Below are positions 41,529 to 52,720 of a stretch of 64,000 nt of DNA, piece by piece (within the stretch, counting starts at the first letter, position 1; each line of letters opens with the position of its first letter). The stretch covers positions 33,112,620 to 33,176,619 of the forward strand of contig OY755240.1 in NCBI GenBank assembly GCA_963576725.1. Reading direction: 5' to 3'. Source of the stretch: Azorinus chamasolen (lineage: Eukaryota > Mollusca > Bivalvia > Cardiida > Solecurtidae). Position numbers and translations under genes: made by a program. The notes under the pieces are model-generated. The model was not told the DNA's origin and ran no database searches. It saw nothing but the letters and a program-made list of their open reading frames with translations.

Positions 41529-43594
41529 ATTTTGAGAGGGATAGATACCCGGTACCCCCAGACCGGAACTATATCACAACCAAGATGGAGGCAGAATACG
41601 TCGGCTATTACCTTGGCAACGCCATGCTCACGAAGGGAACAACGGGACTCGGGGTCATACAGAAACCCCTCAGAGACAAATATTTCGCGTTCCGGAAGTC
41701 TTCAGACAATCGACTTGGTCCAGAGATTGGAATCCGGATTAACCCCTCAGGACTATCTTTGCTGTTTCCCGGCTCTCATCCCGGGGAACCAAATGACGGA
41801 TTTTATGACATATCATCTATCCATTTCATAGAGGCGGTCAGGTATACGGTTATTAAAGAAAAAGACAAGAAATTTTATGGTGCTTTCCTTCCAATTGAAG
41901 AAACAAGTGCCGCAAATGCAAGTAAGGAAAAGTTGTTCCAACAAATAGAAAAGAAGTTCAATTATTTGACAAAAATTACTCATCCAGCCATGTTGGCCTG
42001 TGTTATGCGCAGGCCTACTGGAGTAAAGGCTGTTGACTGTCACATGATTGTTATTCCGGTCGTCGAAGACGCGTTACAAATTGCAGATATGGTGCACAGA
42101 TTCCAAGATCGCCCAGTTGATCCGGAATATTATCGTGGTGGTCCAGTTCAGAGTCCTCGTGGACGACCGGAAAGATTTTCTAACCCAGATGTTATTCCAC
42201 GTGACCTTGGACCACGAGATGTGAATAAACGAAGTTCTAAAGAAGATTACGAACTTTACCGAGGGCGAGGGTTTGAGCTTAAGCAGGAACACTTCCACCC
42301 TGGTAATGATTTAGAAGACAGGCGACCAGCTGGACCTAATGTTGAAACGAACCGAAGCTTTGAACGTGATAGACAATTGAAAGACAGAGGTTTTGATGAT
42401 AGACAAAGAAATGAATATAACGAAGAGAGAAATCAATTTTATAGACAGGAAGATGATTACGTGGAGAGAAGACCGAGAGAAGGGCGTACTAGTGCTGGAT
42501 ATGTAGAACGGGATTCGTTTGGACATGAGTATGAGTTCGACAACGCGATGCAAACCGACCGACGGAGGTTCGGGGAGGAACATGACAGGGGCCGAATAAA
42601 CAGTGACCGATCAGGTGCTTCTCCTAGAATAAATGGCAAATTCAACAGACACAGTGATAGTATAATGCGATATGGTGATAAACCTTCAGATATCAACAGG
42701 GGTCCATCATGGGGAAGGGACCCGAGAGATGGCCCACCTCCTCCACGGAATTTCTCTGGTGATGAATTATACAACAGACCTGTCAGACAAGGTCAGCCAG
42801 CCTTAAGCCCAAGAGCCCGATCACCAACACGGGCAGTTTCGCCTCAAAGAGGTCGTGCTTCACCTCGGTCAAGGTCACCTAATACTACAGACGAGAATAT
42901 CTACTCTGCATCAAATCTAGAGGGTAGAATAGAGGCAGATACGAGCGGGAAACCAGTAGCCAAAGTACCTCCGCACCGACACGCTGGTGTGCGAGTGTTA
43001 CCCAGTTTACCGTTGCTTGGGGCCAAGAACCAGCTCAAACCTGTTTCTCCTAGACCGACTGAAACGCCAAAAGATCAGACAGAGAAAGCACCAACTTATA
43101 ACTTTGATCCGGACTTAACAAACGAGGATGACGAAGAAGAAAGTCCGTATGATAACGCCCCGGATATGCGGAATTATGTCCGACAAGACCGCATGAATTC
43201 AGACAAGTCGCATGACGTTGAACGTCGTAGTGACCATATTTATAGAGACTCAAGCCGTGTAAAGAGTGATGGATTTAATTACGGGTATGATCCCAATCTA
43301 AGAAACTCTGGAAAATCTCCGAGGTATTCCGCAGAAACTGCACAAGTGAAGCCTTGGTCCTTTGACGAAGAAAAAGAAAAATTCATGCGCAAAGAGCGGC
43401 CGGGCTGGAACAGCGGGTACAAGTCAAAATCAGATCAAGACTTCCGTGAAAGAGATTACAGTCCGGAATATTCGGACAGGAATCCACACGACGCGAAGGA
43501 CGCCGAGATTGCCAACATGTTTTCAAACTTACGGGCTGGGCAACATGCACGGAAGGATGTTGACTTTGAATATTCCTTGGGTTACCTCCCTTGA
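41529..43594 (+). CDS. PTB/PID-like domain protein, 3'-terminal coding exon (5' partial)
   Basis: The frame runs from a predicted acceptor at 41528 to TGA at 43592-43594. The first Met (41585) is probably internal, because 18 codons before it (FERDRYPVPPDRNYITTK) read straight into the domain. From that Met, about residues 4-180 have a PTB layout: YVGYYLGNAMLTKG first strand, IGIRINPSGLSLLF, FIEAVRYTVI, FYGAFLPIEE, and the closing CHMIVIPVVEDALQIADMVH-RF strand and helix. The rest is charged and disordered: Arg/Asp-rich 190-400, SP/RSP motifs about 404-440 (SPRARSPTRAVSPQRGR), acidic DDEEE near 513, and an ordered-looking C-terminus DAEIANMFSNL...FEYSLGYLP. PTB domains bind NPxY-type peptides or phosphoinositides; a cytoplasmic adaptor role is inference. 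SP sites suggest proline-directed phosphorylation. I cannot assign a named family; earlier exons were not found, and no AATAAA follows closely. Confidence 0.85.
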
Positions 43595-43828
43595 ATCATT
43601 GTTTGAAATGAGCTGCAGTGTTGTCCGTGTTAGGTATATCTGCAGACATTGTCGCGTACCCAATTTGTCAAAGTATTTTTTAATTTCATTTCTAACACAT
43701 TTATCAGATACCTTTTCATGCGCTCTGAATCCTGACATATATCTCTTCTGCTCCAAACTGTTCAAAGTCTAACACATGTTCGCCAATAATAATGCAGATC
43801 AAAGGTGATGCAGAAAGCTCTAATTCAT
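43595..43828 (+). other. Probable 3' UTR region of the PTB gene, then a C scrap
   Basis: No canonical AATAAA; AATAATAATG at about 43787 is the nearest A-rich hexamer. GCAGATCAAAGGTGATGCAG-AAAGCTC at about 43793-43822 is part of a C hairpin. Confidence 0.4.
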
Positions 43829-44031
43829 CCTTACCCCCACTGTAAAAAACGTAGCCTGCTCAAAGTTTTATATAGTGCAATTCTGACTGTCTTCGATTCG
43901 AACGAGATTTTCAGAAACTATTGACCGAGCTTTAAACAGGTTGGATCCTGATGAGACGATGAGTCACTCGCCGTTTCATGTTGACCCAAACTGTTTGCAT
44001 AATTGTCATGTGACGGTTTGACGGATAAGGG
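43829..44031 (+). mobile_element. Family D2 MITE
   Basis: CCTTACCCCCACTGTAAAAA left end, TCAGAAACTATTGACCGAGC flank, hairpin GGATCCTGATGAGACGATGA, right end CGGATAAGGG. Confidence 0.8.
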
Positions 44032-44098
44032 TTCACCTTCTAGTAACACATTGTTACTAACAGAAGCATTGATATGTCGGTTTCATTCGATCTGATTA

Positions 44099-44766
44099 TC
44101 TAACCATACACCTCATACATACGCCTTTGAAAACCTTTGCAAACAGAGCACACCAAGATCACACGACTCCTACAGGGTCTGTTCTGTTTGCTAATGAATT
44201 ACTATAGATCTAAATGTGCAGTTTGTATGGTGTTCAAGTATCCCTTTGTTCCAATGCCATTATACAAATGTCAGCTTGTTAATAGTCATGAATACAATCA
44301 TGATTTCTTTCATGCATATTCTAATAATTCATGTATGATGGTATGCAACTTTGGTACAATCAGCTCAGCATGACCTTTTTAGTGTCGCAGGCTCTATTAA
44401 CCCAGTTATACCCCATTCACTCTAAGATATACAACAGGTTGCTTTATCACACAGGTCGTCGTATCAAATTGATTTTATTGTAAACTCATATATGGGCCCT
44501 GCTGTAAACTCATATTGGACCCTGCTTACTCATCAGTTTGCCTTTCTTGTCGATAAGTTAAACAGACAACATAATAATCAGGTGGATGTTTCTAACAGCA
44601 GTGTAGTTAAACCCCTTTAAACCGGAATTGTAATGAAGAAGAATCTATGTGAGTTTAGACAGGTGTCTGCTTAAAGTCACGCAGAAAGCTCCATGAGCTG
44701 TCCCATGTCTTAATGACTGACACCAATAATGATTTCAACATCCGGTTCATAGGGGTTTTGCTGTAT
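44099..44766. mobile_element. Family A (minus) and family C MITEs
   Basis: 44099-44335: CTAACCATACACCTCATACA, hairpin shortened at 44140-44192, inverted A body. 44602-44766: GTTAAACCCCTTTAAACCGG to CATAGGGGTTTTGCTGTA with a broken hairpin. 44336-44601 shows nothing further. Confidence 0.7.
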
Positions 44767-44819
44767 ATGCATTATTCAGAGTTATTCAGTGTCAGTTTCC
44801 GCGTGTAATAAAATAAGCA

Positions 44820-44999
44820 AATCTGTTTGAAACAGCTACCTGTGGTTTAACACTGGGTGCCAGTGATAGTTTCGGTGTTGAGAATGACTGTAAAAATGGT
44901 ATCTCATGCGTAAAATTCTCAGTCTGGGTTGTTTTAAAATTGGATATCATGTCTTTTATGTGCTGCTTTAATATCTCTACCTCACGGACATTTTGACCC
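44820..44999 (-). other. Open reading segment of unknown origin
   Basis: Between the C and B elements the minus strand reads QNVREVEILKQHIKDMISNF, then a Thr/Pro/Ser-rich stretch, in one open frame. Composition and the coiled-coil-like start look more protein-like than most of the window. I recognise no family, and no start or splice sites were established. Confidence 0.3.
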
Positions 45000-45231
45000 T
45001 TTAACGCAATTACCTCATAGGATAATTTTAGACCCAAATTCATGGAATAAATCTACTGAAAAGGAGCATTTACTACAAAAAGGGAAAAATCAGAATTGTG
45101 CAGTTTTGAAAACCATTGTGATTAATAGAGCATTTGCTCCAGTGGAGAAAATTCCTTATCTATCACAGTGGTTTCAAAAAGTGACTTTCACCGAGGCGTC
45201 AAAAGGCGCCAATATTGGAGAATAGGCTAAT
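45000..45231 (-). mobile_element. Family B MITE
   Basis: CTTTAACGCAATTACCTCAT left, B body GAATAAATCTACTGAAAAGG, decayed hairpin, GGAGAATAGGCTAA right. Confidence 0.78.
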
Positions 45232-45265
45232 GCTGACCATTCAGAATGGCATAATTAATCAGTGT

Positions 45266-45435
45266 TTAACCATTGATCCATTCATTATAAAATAATCAAA
45301 TTGGCCAGATGGCTTTGAATGATTTTGAATTTTGTATCCTCTGATCTTAGTGATATAGGTCTACACTGTTTGTATCCTTTGATCTAGGTCTACGCTGTTT
45401 GTATCCCCTGATCTAGGTCTATACTGTTTGCAAAT
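45266..45435 (+). mobile_element. Family A remnant with a tripled right arm
   Basis: TTAACCATTGATCCATTCAT left end, then CTGATCTAGGTCTACACTGT-TTGTATCC three times (about 29 bp each, 45339-45430), ending GCAAATGC. The repeat unit is the A right arm. Confidence 0.75.
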
Positions 45436-45483
45436 GCAATGTCAGTAGACTGTATCTCCTCATCCACATCACTAGTAGATGTT

Positions 45484-45674
45484 TTAACCATTTGAATGCG
45501 ATAAACGAGTATACTAGCATGTATAAACAGGGTAGACCCAATACCAGAGGGTTCGTCTGACTAGGGTCTATACAATTTGTCACTCAAAATCCTCGCATAT
45601 TTTCCCTTTCAGACTGGATGGACTTTATTGTTATGGATGATACAAGTTAGAAAATTGGGCACTTAAATGGTTAA
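45484..45674 (+). mobile_element. Family F MITE, complete
   Basis: 191 bp from TTAACCATTTGAATGCGATA to CACTTAAATGGTTAA; arms ACAGGGTAGACCCAATACCA and GACTAGGGTCTATACAATTT. Confidence 0.8.
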
Positions 45675-45700
45675 AGATACCTATTATGTGCATCTTAATA

Positions 45701-46190
45701 AGGAAGTCTCTACAATGAACGCATATTTTCAATAATATAATAAAACTTGGTATTTGTTATATTCAATCATTATTATGAAAGATTGTCAATTTGAACTTAT
45801 ATCAAATAATGCCCGTGTGATACAAAATAAACCGATTTCATCAATACTTATCGGTTTTGTTCTATAACAAAGTATTTTCAGCGTTTTGTCGATGGATCAC
45901 TCGATCCCTCCACTGTTTACGTAACAGCTTTTCCCGGAAGTGACCGAAGAGAGGCGAAGTAGTGTGCACAGATACGAAACTAAACCCATCCATAATAAAA
46001 CAGATACGAAACTAAAACCCACCCTAATAAAACAGATACGAAACTAAACCCAACACTAATAAAACAGATACGAAACTAAACCCAACTCTAATAAAACTGA
46101 AACATCAATGAGTAACACCGGGATCTTCAATATCAAACACAAGGAAGTTTTGTCATTTTAACTTTTATTCAATAGGGTTTTCTTGCTATA
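45701..46190 (+). repeat. Family I dispersed repeat with an internal 32-bp array
   Basis: ACAATGAACGCATATTTTCA, then CAATCATTATTATGAAAG; AATATCAAACAC near 46130 also occurs near 52660. Inside, 45960-46092 holds four units of CAGATACGAAACTAAACCCA-ACACTAATAAAA. Confidence 0.65.
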
Positions 46191-46269
46191 TACTTCTTTT
46201 CAGCATATAAATAAATGAGTTTTGTATATTTTAGGCATTTTTGAAACGTGTCGAATGTAGGGACTTCCC

Positions 46270-46615
46270 TTTTCACCGTTTAGCTCATGAATATTTAGTA
46301 AGGAAAACTGGATGTGTGAATATTGATAAGCTGAACGTCTATAATAACAGTTTGGACAAGATAATAATTTTGCCATGGAAGAAACATATTTATGTAATGC
46401 CATAAGCAAACAGAGCCATCTAATCTAGGTCTACTCTGTTTACAAAGGCGTGAACTAGGCGATTCTTAAGCATACTACAGTAGGTCTGATTATGGGTCAG
46501 TAAGGCAGGCGGTTGCTTAATGTAGGAGTTTGCTGTATTACTTTTGTCCTGCCTTAAGCAACTACCTACTTTTAAGACCCACGTGTTCAATAAATGAATG
46601 CCCAGTTGGGACACG
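46270..46615 (+). mobile_element. Family A and family C MITEs
   Basis: 46270-46455: TTCACCGTTTAGCTCATGAA, left hairpin arm deleted, GGTCTACTCTGTTTACAAAG. 46461-46615: CTACAGTAGGTCTGATTATG, GGCGGTTGCTTAATG, AATAAATGAATGCCCAG. Confidence 0.7.
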
Positions 46616-46639
46616 TGCAACTATATGTATACGTGTTTC

Positions 46640-46950
46640 ATAACATTTGCCAGCAGGTTGCATCCAGGTGAGAAGCGAAGTAACTCAGTCTTATAAGAAT
46701 TCAATCTATGTAACAGTCTGATCATATTTTTGTATAGACAGTGAAGAAAAATGCATTGTATAATGAAAGCAAAAAGGTATATTATAATCGTTGGTGACAT
46801 TTTAGACTCGATCTGTAATTACATATTCAAGCAATTTAGATCCAGATGAGACACTGAGTAACTCGGTGTCATGTAAGGTTCCAGACGGTCTGATACTGTT
46901 GAAACAAAATTTAAGAAGTTTGAGAAAAAAACTGGAAGCAGACAAATATT
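46640..46950. mobile_element. Two D remnants
   Basis: TTGCATCCAGGTGAGAAGCG near 46655, and at 46820-46950 ATCCAGATGAGACACTGAGT-AACTCGGTGTC with the D body. Confidence 0.6.
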
Positions 46951-47021
46951 AGTTTAGTATTTGTTGTAAAATAGTCGAACTAAAGTAAAAACTGGATTCA
47001 TAACGACAGATATGAACAGTA

Positions 47022-47234
47022 ATACAACAGTCTACCTAAAGCGACCATATGCTTTATTACACAGGAGTCTTTGAAAGCAGGTGGCTGCTTAATGCAGGGC
47101 AATGCAATACAATACTTATACAGAAAGCTCCTATAGGAGCTTTCTGTACCACCTTTGTTCTGCATTAAGCTACTACCTGTTTTAATAATCCAAAATTAGA
47201 CTTCTCTTGAGTGGTCGTGTTAGCGAGACTTGCA
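47022..47234 (+). mobile_element. Family C MITE
   Basis: ACAACAGTCTACCTAAAGCG left, hairpin centre CAGAAAGCTCCTATAGGAGC, TGGTCGTGTTAGCGAGACTT right. Confidence 0.8.
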
Positions 47235-47760
47235 TGGCGTGTCATTGTGTGGCATTTGGTGCAATACTTTTAACCCTGCTTCTCCGTTTTTGTATGGTTA
47301 TCGAATCGTTTCTTTGTTACTGTTGTTTTTATCTGTGTGTAATAACAAGTTGATAAAGAAAAAACAAAGCAATGCTTCATGCTTGACAACAGCGTGCGTA
47401 TGTATCATTATAAATGCCTTAACCAATTGTAAACCACGTGACAGATAGATATAGTCTACAAGAGACATAACTCCTAACTTAGACGTATCTCCATCAGATG
47501 TCATTCTCTGCTTTATTTGTTCATAAGGCCACTATGAAAGTACCTTTGATTAACATTTATGCAGTCATTATTTCTTGCTTGACTTTTCATCAGGTAACTG
47601 GCTAGATACATGAACAGCATTCGATTAAAAATGTAATTATACACATACATGCAGCGTGCATTAGATTGGTGACGTCATGGTTCATAAGAAACCCCCATCT
47701 TTGCTGTCAAAATGTTTTGCATTTTATTATTTGCATTAGCTATTGCTTATTGATATACCT
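47235..47760. other. No gene recognised
   Basis: Open frames of about 70 codons on both strands lack motifs, and no repeat family is seen. Confidence 0.35.
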
Positions 47761-48830
47761 TTAACCCTTTGCCTGGGTGGAAAACCTTTTGACACATTTG
47801 CAAACAGAGTAGACCCAGATCAGATCCCTCCTGTAGGAGCCGTCTGATTAGGATCTGCTCTTTTTTATTATGAACTTATATAGATATAGTCTTACAGTTT
47901 CTGCCATGGCCAAAAATTGTCTTTTTTAATATTTGTTATACAAGAATTAAAATAATTGATCTTTATGATAGGCGTGGTCATACACGAATATTCATTAGTG
48001 TTGACCTTCTGTAGATTATTTGTTTTGCCTGTGTTGTTCTAATGTCAACCCTTTACTCCATAGATGCGTTTTGTAATGTCTTTGCAAACGGAGTAGACCT
48101 AGATTAGACTGTGCCTGTAGGAACCGCCTGGTCCGAATCTGCTTTGTTTGCTTATGGACTAATATATATCTGATCGTACAGTTTGTACCATGGCTAGATG
48201 GTCCTGTGTTCACATGCCGCTCTGTGACAATAAACTGTATAGTCTTTGCAATACATTATGTTCTGTTCTCTATAAACAAATTATCTATTGATCATGACGT
48301 TGATGTAATTATTTTTATCATGAATATCCATGGAGTAAAGGGTTGAATTCGTTTTATTGATTGTACATTCCTCAAACCAGCATATTATATAATTTTTATT
48401 CCTACAGACATGCTCATACATAATTATGTGTATTTATTAAATATGTGCCATTTTCATTTCAAATAGACCTTGTATTTCTCTTAATGTGTATTTGACAGAA
48501 AACATCTAGCACCACTCTGTTGAGAACAGCCATTCTTTGCAAGGTTTGATTTTCACCTTAAACCATTACTCCTTATATACGCCTTCTAGCGCAATTGCAA
48601 ACATAGTAGACCCAGATCAGACGTCTCCAGTAAGAGCCGACTGATCAGGGTCTACTATGTTTGCTTGATTGTATGTTATATCTAATTATACAGTTTCTGG
48701 CATGGCCAAACATACCCTTGTTAATGATTTGTTGATATTCAATCCCCCTCATGTCACCCCCTCTTGTCATCCCCTGGGGGATGTCATCCCCCTGATGTCA
48801 TTACTTTTTACATGCATATCCATTGAGTGA
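47761..48830 (-). mobile_element. Three family A MITEs in the same orientation
   Basis: 47761-47995 (TTAACCCTTTGCCTGGGTGG; hairpin from 47800), 48043-48344 (CAACCCTTTACTCCATAGAT to ATGGAGTAAAGGGTT, with extra sequence in its body) and 48557-48830 (TTAAACCATTACTCCTTATA; body contains tandem TCATCCCCCTGATGTCA-like pieces). Confidence 0.8.
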
Positions 48831-49147
48831 AATTACTAAGATGCTGCATGTGAAAAATGTACCTTATGGTTTCAGCATTTTGCATACAGTGTAGAACCAC
48901 TGTATCAGAGACGAAACTTCTTATATGGTAATATAAGATAATATAATACAAAATGTACTGACCAGTGTCAGTCTGTAGACCATTGTGGTGGCAGCAATTC
49001 TTTTTATACCATTTTCAAATCCATAAGGTGTCCCTTTTCCCCCACCTGATCGACTTATTTTTATCAGTGCCTTTAATGGCATTTTCCTTACAATATTAGT
49101 TTGTAGTATTCGATCATAGCAACGTGGCGGCTTAGGAGCTATCGCAC
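48831..49147. other. No gene recognised
   Basis: No supported feature. Confidence 0.35.
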
Positions 49148-49541
49148 CATTAACTCCATATGTATAGCCTTTAATGTCGCTACAAACAGAATAGACCTAT
49201 ATATAGGAACCGTCTGATCTTAGTCTTCTGTCTTTGGTTGTGAATTAATATCGATACGATTCTACAGTTCCTAGCATGGTCAATCATTCTACAGTTCCTA
49301 GTATGGTCAATCATTCTACAGTTCCTAGCATGGTCAAACATTCTACAGTTCCTAGAATGGTCAAGCATTCTACAGTTCCCAGCATGGTCAAACATTCTAC
49401 AGTTCCTAGCATGATCAAGCATTCTACAGTTCCTAGCATGGTCAAACATTCTCCAGCACTTAATGCTTTTATAACAATTTTGCTTATTTGTATTCATACA
49501 GTCATCATTTCTTACATGAATATTCATTGATAAGGGGTTAA
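49148..49541 (-). mobile_element. Family A MITE with an internal minisatellite
   Basis: CCATTAACTCCATATGTATA left, hairpin remnant 49183-49235, then 49261-49453 with seven to eight 27-bp units of ATTCTACAGTTCCTAGCATG-GTCAAAC, which are the A body motif ATTCTACAGTTTCTGCCATG multiplied. The far end is CATGAATATTCATTGATAAG-GGGTTAA. Confidence 0.88.
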
Positions 49542-49757
49542 AGGCACTACGGAATGTAACTGGTGCCCTGCATTGATAAAGGGTTAAAGGCACTACGGAC
49601 TGTAACTGGTGCCCTGCATTGATAAAGGATTAAATGCACTACGGAATGTAACTGGTGCCCTGCATTGATAAAGGGTTAAAGGCACTACGGAATGTAACTG
49701 GTGCCCTGCATTGATAAAGGGTTAAAGGCACTACGGAATGTAACTGGTGCCCTGCAT
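49528..49757. repeat. 46-bp array spanning an A/C junction
   Basis: Five units of TTGATAAAGGGTTAAAGGCA-CTACGGAATGTAACTGGTGC-CCTGCA. The first third is the A end just before it; the last part continues after the array as CCCTGCATTAAGCAACTGC, a C arm. Confidence 0.9.
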
Positions 49758-49769
49758 TAAGCAACTGCA

Positions 49770-49991
49770 TTAACCATTTCCTTCATATAAACGTGTTTTG
49801 CACGTTTTGCAAACATAGCAGACCCAGATCAGACGACTCCTATAGGAGCCGTCTGATCAGGGTCTGCTCTATTCGCTAGTGCAATTTGAAAGATCTGTTT
49901 CTTTACTTTCTAAAATGGCTTCAATTTTGTCCATGAAAATTCAGTAGGTATTGAAATGGAATAAATATAGAACGAACAGGGAAATAGTTAA
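49770..49991 (-). mobile_element. Family A2 MITE, complete
   Basis: 222 bp, TTAACCATTTCCTTCATATA to AACAGGGAAATAGTTAA; hairpin well paired (49809-49872). Confidence 0.85.
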
Positions 49992-50328
49992 ATAGTTATA
50001 ATTATCCATTAATTGGTCGCTTTAGAAACGTGATAGCATGTAAGGGACAACATAGAATAAACCCTTTCAGAATTGTTCAGTTGTAAGTTTTATTTACGCT
50101 GTCCATCGCCTATTCATTTGACACTACTTTTGATATTACAACACATGCCATCTTGTATAGGTCATCCATCTTTTGTTTTATCTATGGAAAATATGTATAC
50201 ACTTCAGGCAACACTTTCTGATTACAAATTATATTTAAGCTATCAAAACGCGTTGGAAATGTTTTTTTTAACTTTTTTTTGTAATGAATTAATTTACATC
50301 TATGTTCATTTCATATGATTGTCCCTTT
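49992..50328. other. No gene recognised
   Basis: An 81-codon open frame at 50073-50318 (+) is hydrophobic but without a known motif. Confidence 0.35.
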
Positions 50329-50525
50329 TTAACCCATTTGCTCCCAAGATCCCATATATGGGACATAGGCAAACAGTATAGACTCTGATCAGACGGTGTT
50401 TGCTGATAGGAATTTCATTATAAAACAAAACGAAATAGAAAATTTGGGTCAGGCACCCCTAAGATAAAAAATGGACTAATCCAATATATAAGCATGGAAG
50501 AATCCACCGGTAGCAAATGGGTTAA
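50329..50525 (+). mobile_element. Family J TTAA element
   Basis: 197 bp with ends TTAACCCATTTGCTCCCAAG and GTAGCAAATGGGTTAA. A left half-hairpin GGCAAACAGTATAGACTCTG-ATCAGACGG follows the shared arm layout, but no right arm is present. A single copy in the window. Confidence 0.75.
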
Positions 50526-50549
50526 TATACATATGTGTTAACTCGTAAC

Positions 50550-50722
50550 CAGTCTGTCAAAAATGAATTTGGATCTGGTGCAATGTTGGGTTCATTCAAT
50601 CTATATATGCATCTTGTGTGAAACAACATGGATCCTAATGACACTCCGAGTTACTCGTCGTCTCATCTGGATCCAAACCGTTTACAAAAGTTAGTCACAT
50701 GGGAATCAACGAGAAAAGGGTT
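50550..50722 (-). mobile_element. Family D MITE
   Basis: Hairpin GGATCCTAATGACACTCCGA ... CGTCGTCTCATCTGGATCC, then GTTAGTCACATGGGAATCAA. Confidence 0.7.
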
Positions 50723-50965
50723 GTGTTTAGTTAAATCACGTGGCTTGTCGCATTGTTTATACTAAAAGTTGGCATTGCAACCATTGACATAGACTTTTGC
50801 AAGAATATTTACAAGAAATAGTTGATAGATAAGAAGTAACGTTTTATATAGTATATATGTGTGTTGAACACGGTCAACATTAGACATATTTGTACATGTT
50901 TTCTTGTAAATATGCAATCTGTTGTGTGGCATTGTTAACCAGACATTTGTACTTTTCATAGTTTT

Positions 50966-51207
50966 AAGCCTTTACTTCATGGATATTCAGATAGGAAACA
51001 ATAACATCGTAAATATTTAATTAGATGATGTATTTATTATGGCATAGGACACTTTGGCCAACTGTAGAAACGGATGAATCTGTGAATATTATTTCATAGC
51101 AAACAGAGCAGACCCTGATCAAACGGCTCCCACAGGAGCCATCTGATTTTTTGGTCTGCTCTGTTTGCAAAGGCATTCAAGGATGTATCAATGGAGTAAA
51201 GGGTTAA
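50966..51207 (+). mobile_element. Family A MITE
   Basis: CCTTTACTTCATGGATATTC, hairpin from 51099, CAATGGAGTAAAGGGTTAA. Confidence 0.85.
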
Positions 51208-51374
51208 ACAATGTCACGTGGTTTCAGACCGTCACCATGACATATTTGTACAAAATTCTGTTTGAAACAGACCGCAATGATACGGAATAAAAGAATTATT
51301 TCGGAATATTAGTTGATCGTATTCTTTGTAACGGAGTACGCCCCTGTTATTCAGCAACAGTGACGTATTTTTTC

Positions 51375-51711
51375 CTTTCCATTGCCATGTGTTGTCGTCT
51401 GCAAAATTAGCCGTCTGCTTCAATTTTCATTATTAATCTTTCCTTCAGTTTTGTTAAAAATTCACAGTAGCAAACATTTGTTTCTGATGAGACGTGCATG
51501 GGGTTACTCGGCGTCTGATCTGGATCCAAAATGTTTGAAAAGTTGATCAAAACTTGGCAACTGGCAGGTAAAGAGTCACTAACTCTTTACTCAATCAATT
51601 CGTATTTTAATGTCTTGCAAACGGATTAGTCCCAGATCAGACGGTCCCTGTAGGTGTCGTTATATCATTATATATAGGCACTATATCATTATTCATGCGG
51701 TAAATGGTTAA
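51375..51711 (-). mobile_element. Family D MITE, then a short family A MITE
   Basis: 51375-51575: TTGTCGTCTGCAAAATTAGC, hairpin GATGAGACGTGCATGGGGTT. 51587-51711: ACTCTTTACTCAATCAATTC, arm CCCAGATCAGACGGTCCCTG, most of the body deleted, GCGGTAAATGGTTAA. Confidence 0.72.
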
Positions 51712-51784
51712 GGCAAATTAGCTAATATAATATAGTATATTCTCTTTACAATAAACACACAGGAACCAATAATTCTAACTCTTT

Positions 51785-52152
51785 AATTATGAAATGTGGT
51801 AGCTTAATGCAGGTCGACAGTAATGCAGTAAACTCCCATGGGAGCTTTCTGCGTTACTGTCTGTTCTACATTAAACAGACACCTGCTTTTAATGACACCG
51901 CAGTTTTTCCAATATATTGTTGAAATATTATTGTTTCTGTTAACACATTCCCTCATATTGACGCCTCAGTCAAAGTCACTTTTTAAACCACTGTGATAAA
52001 TAGAGCATTTGCTCCTATGGAGTAAATGCTCTATTTATCACAGTAGTTTCAGCATGAACAATTCTTACATTTTCCCCTTCTCTAGTAATTGCTCATTTTC
52101 AGTAGATTTATTCTAAATTGTTGTGTCTAAAATAGTCTATGAGGGAATGGGA
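51785..52152 (+). mobile_element. Family C hairpin, then family B MITE
   Basis: 51785-51900: GTGGTAGCTTAATGCAGGTC with centre AACTCCCATGGGAGCTT. 51940-52152: TTAACACATTCCCTCATATT, a nearly perfect B hairpin (CTCCTATGGAG), CTATGAGGGAATGGG. Confidence 0.82.
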
Positions 52153-52171
52153 AGCACTATACATGCAGATA

Positions 52172-52720
52172 ACAAAACAGTAAGATTTATTCGTATGTAA
52201 ATAGGTCAAATGTTGCACAACTAAGTAAGATTTATTCGTATGTAAATAGGTCAAATGTTGCACAACTAAGTACTAGTTAACAATGTTTTTGGAACTATTT
52301 CACTGCCTTCTTACACCTACATGTGCGACCAATACGCTAAAACGCGGACGTATCTAGTGAAAGGACTTAGCTAGAATAAAGAATATGTCCATAAATATTT
52401 CATAAACGCAAAGTATTGATATTAAAGTGATAGTGTCTACAATGAACGCATATTTTCAATAATCATAAAGCGTCTTGTTGGTTATGTGCGATTACATCGA
52501 CAAAAGGCCCCGTAATAAATAAATAAACCATTTTCGTTAATACACATAATTGTTTGATGTACAACAAAAGATTATCGGCCTATTTCGAACAGTTATGAAA
52601 CTAAAATGCATCTTGAATAAATACTTATATATCGGCGAATGACATTGTGGTTATCTCCGATATCAAACACGTGAACGTTTGTCTTCTTCTCCATTTATAC
52701 GATCGGTATAAACAAATGAT
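52172..52720. repeat. 45-bp duplication and a family I copy
   Basis: 52175-52270: GTAAGATTTATTCGTATGTA-AATAGGTCAAATGTTGCACA-ACTAA twice. 52432-52720: ACAATGAACGCATATTTTCA and GATATCAAACACGTGAACG, as in the copy near 45.7-46.2 kb. Confidence 0.65.

Noticed and set aside
41585..41587. ATG at 41585 as the true start of the PTB protein
   Set aside because: The frame is open for 18 codons upstream to a good 3' splice site, and those residues look like the usual run-in to a PTB domain.
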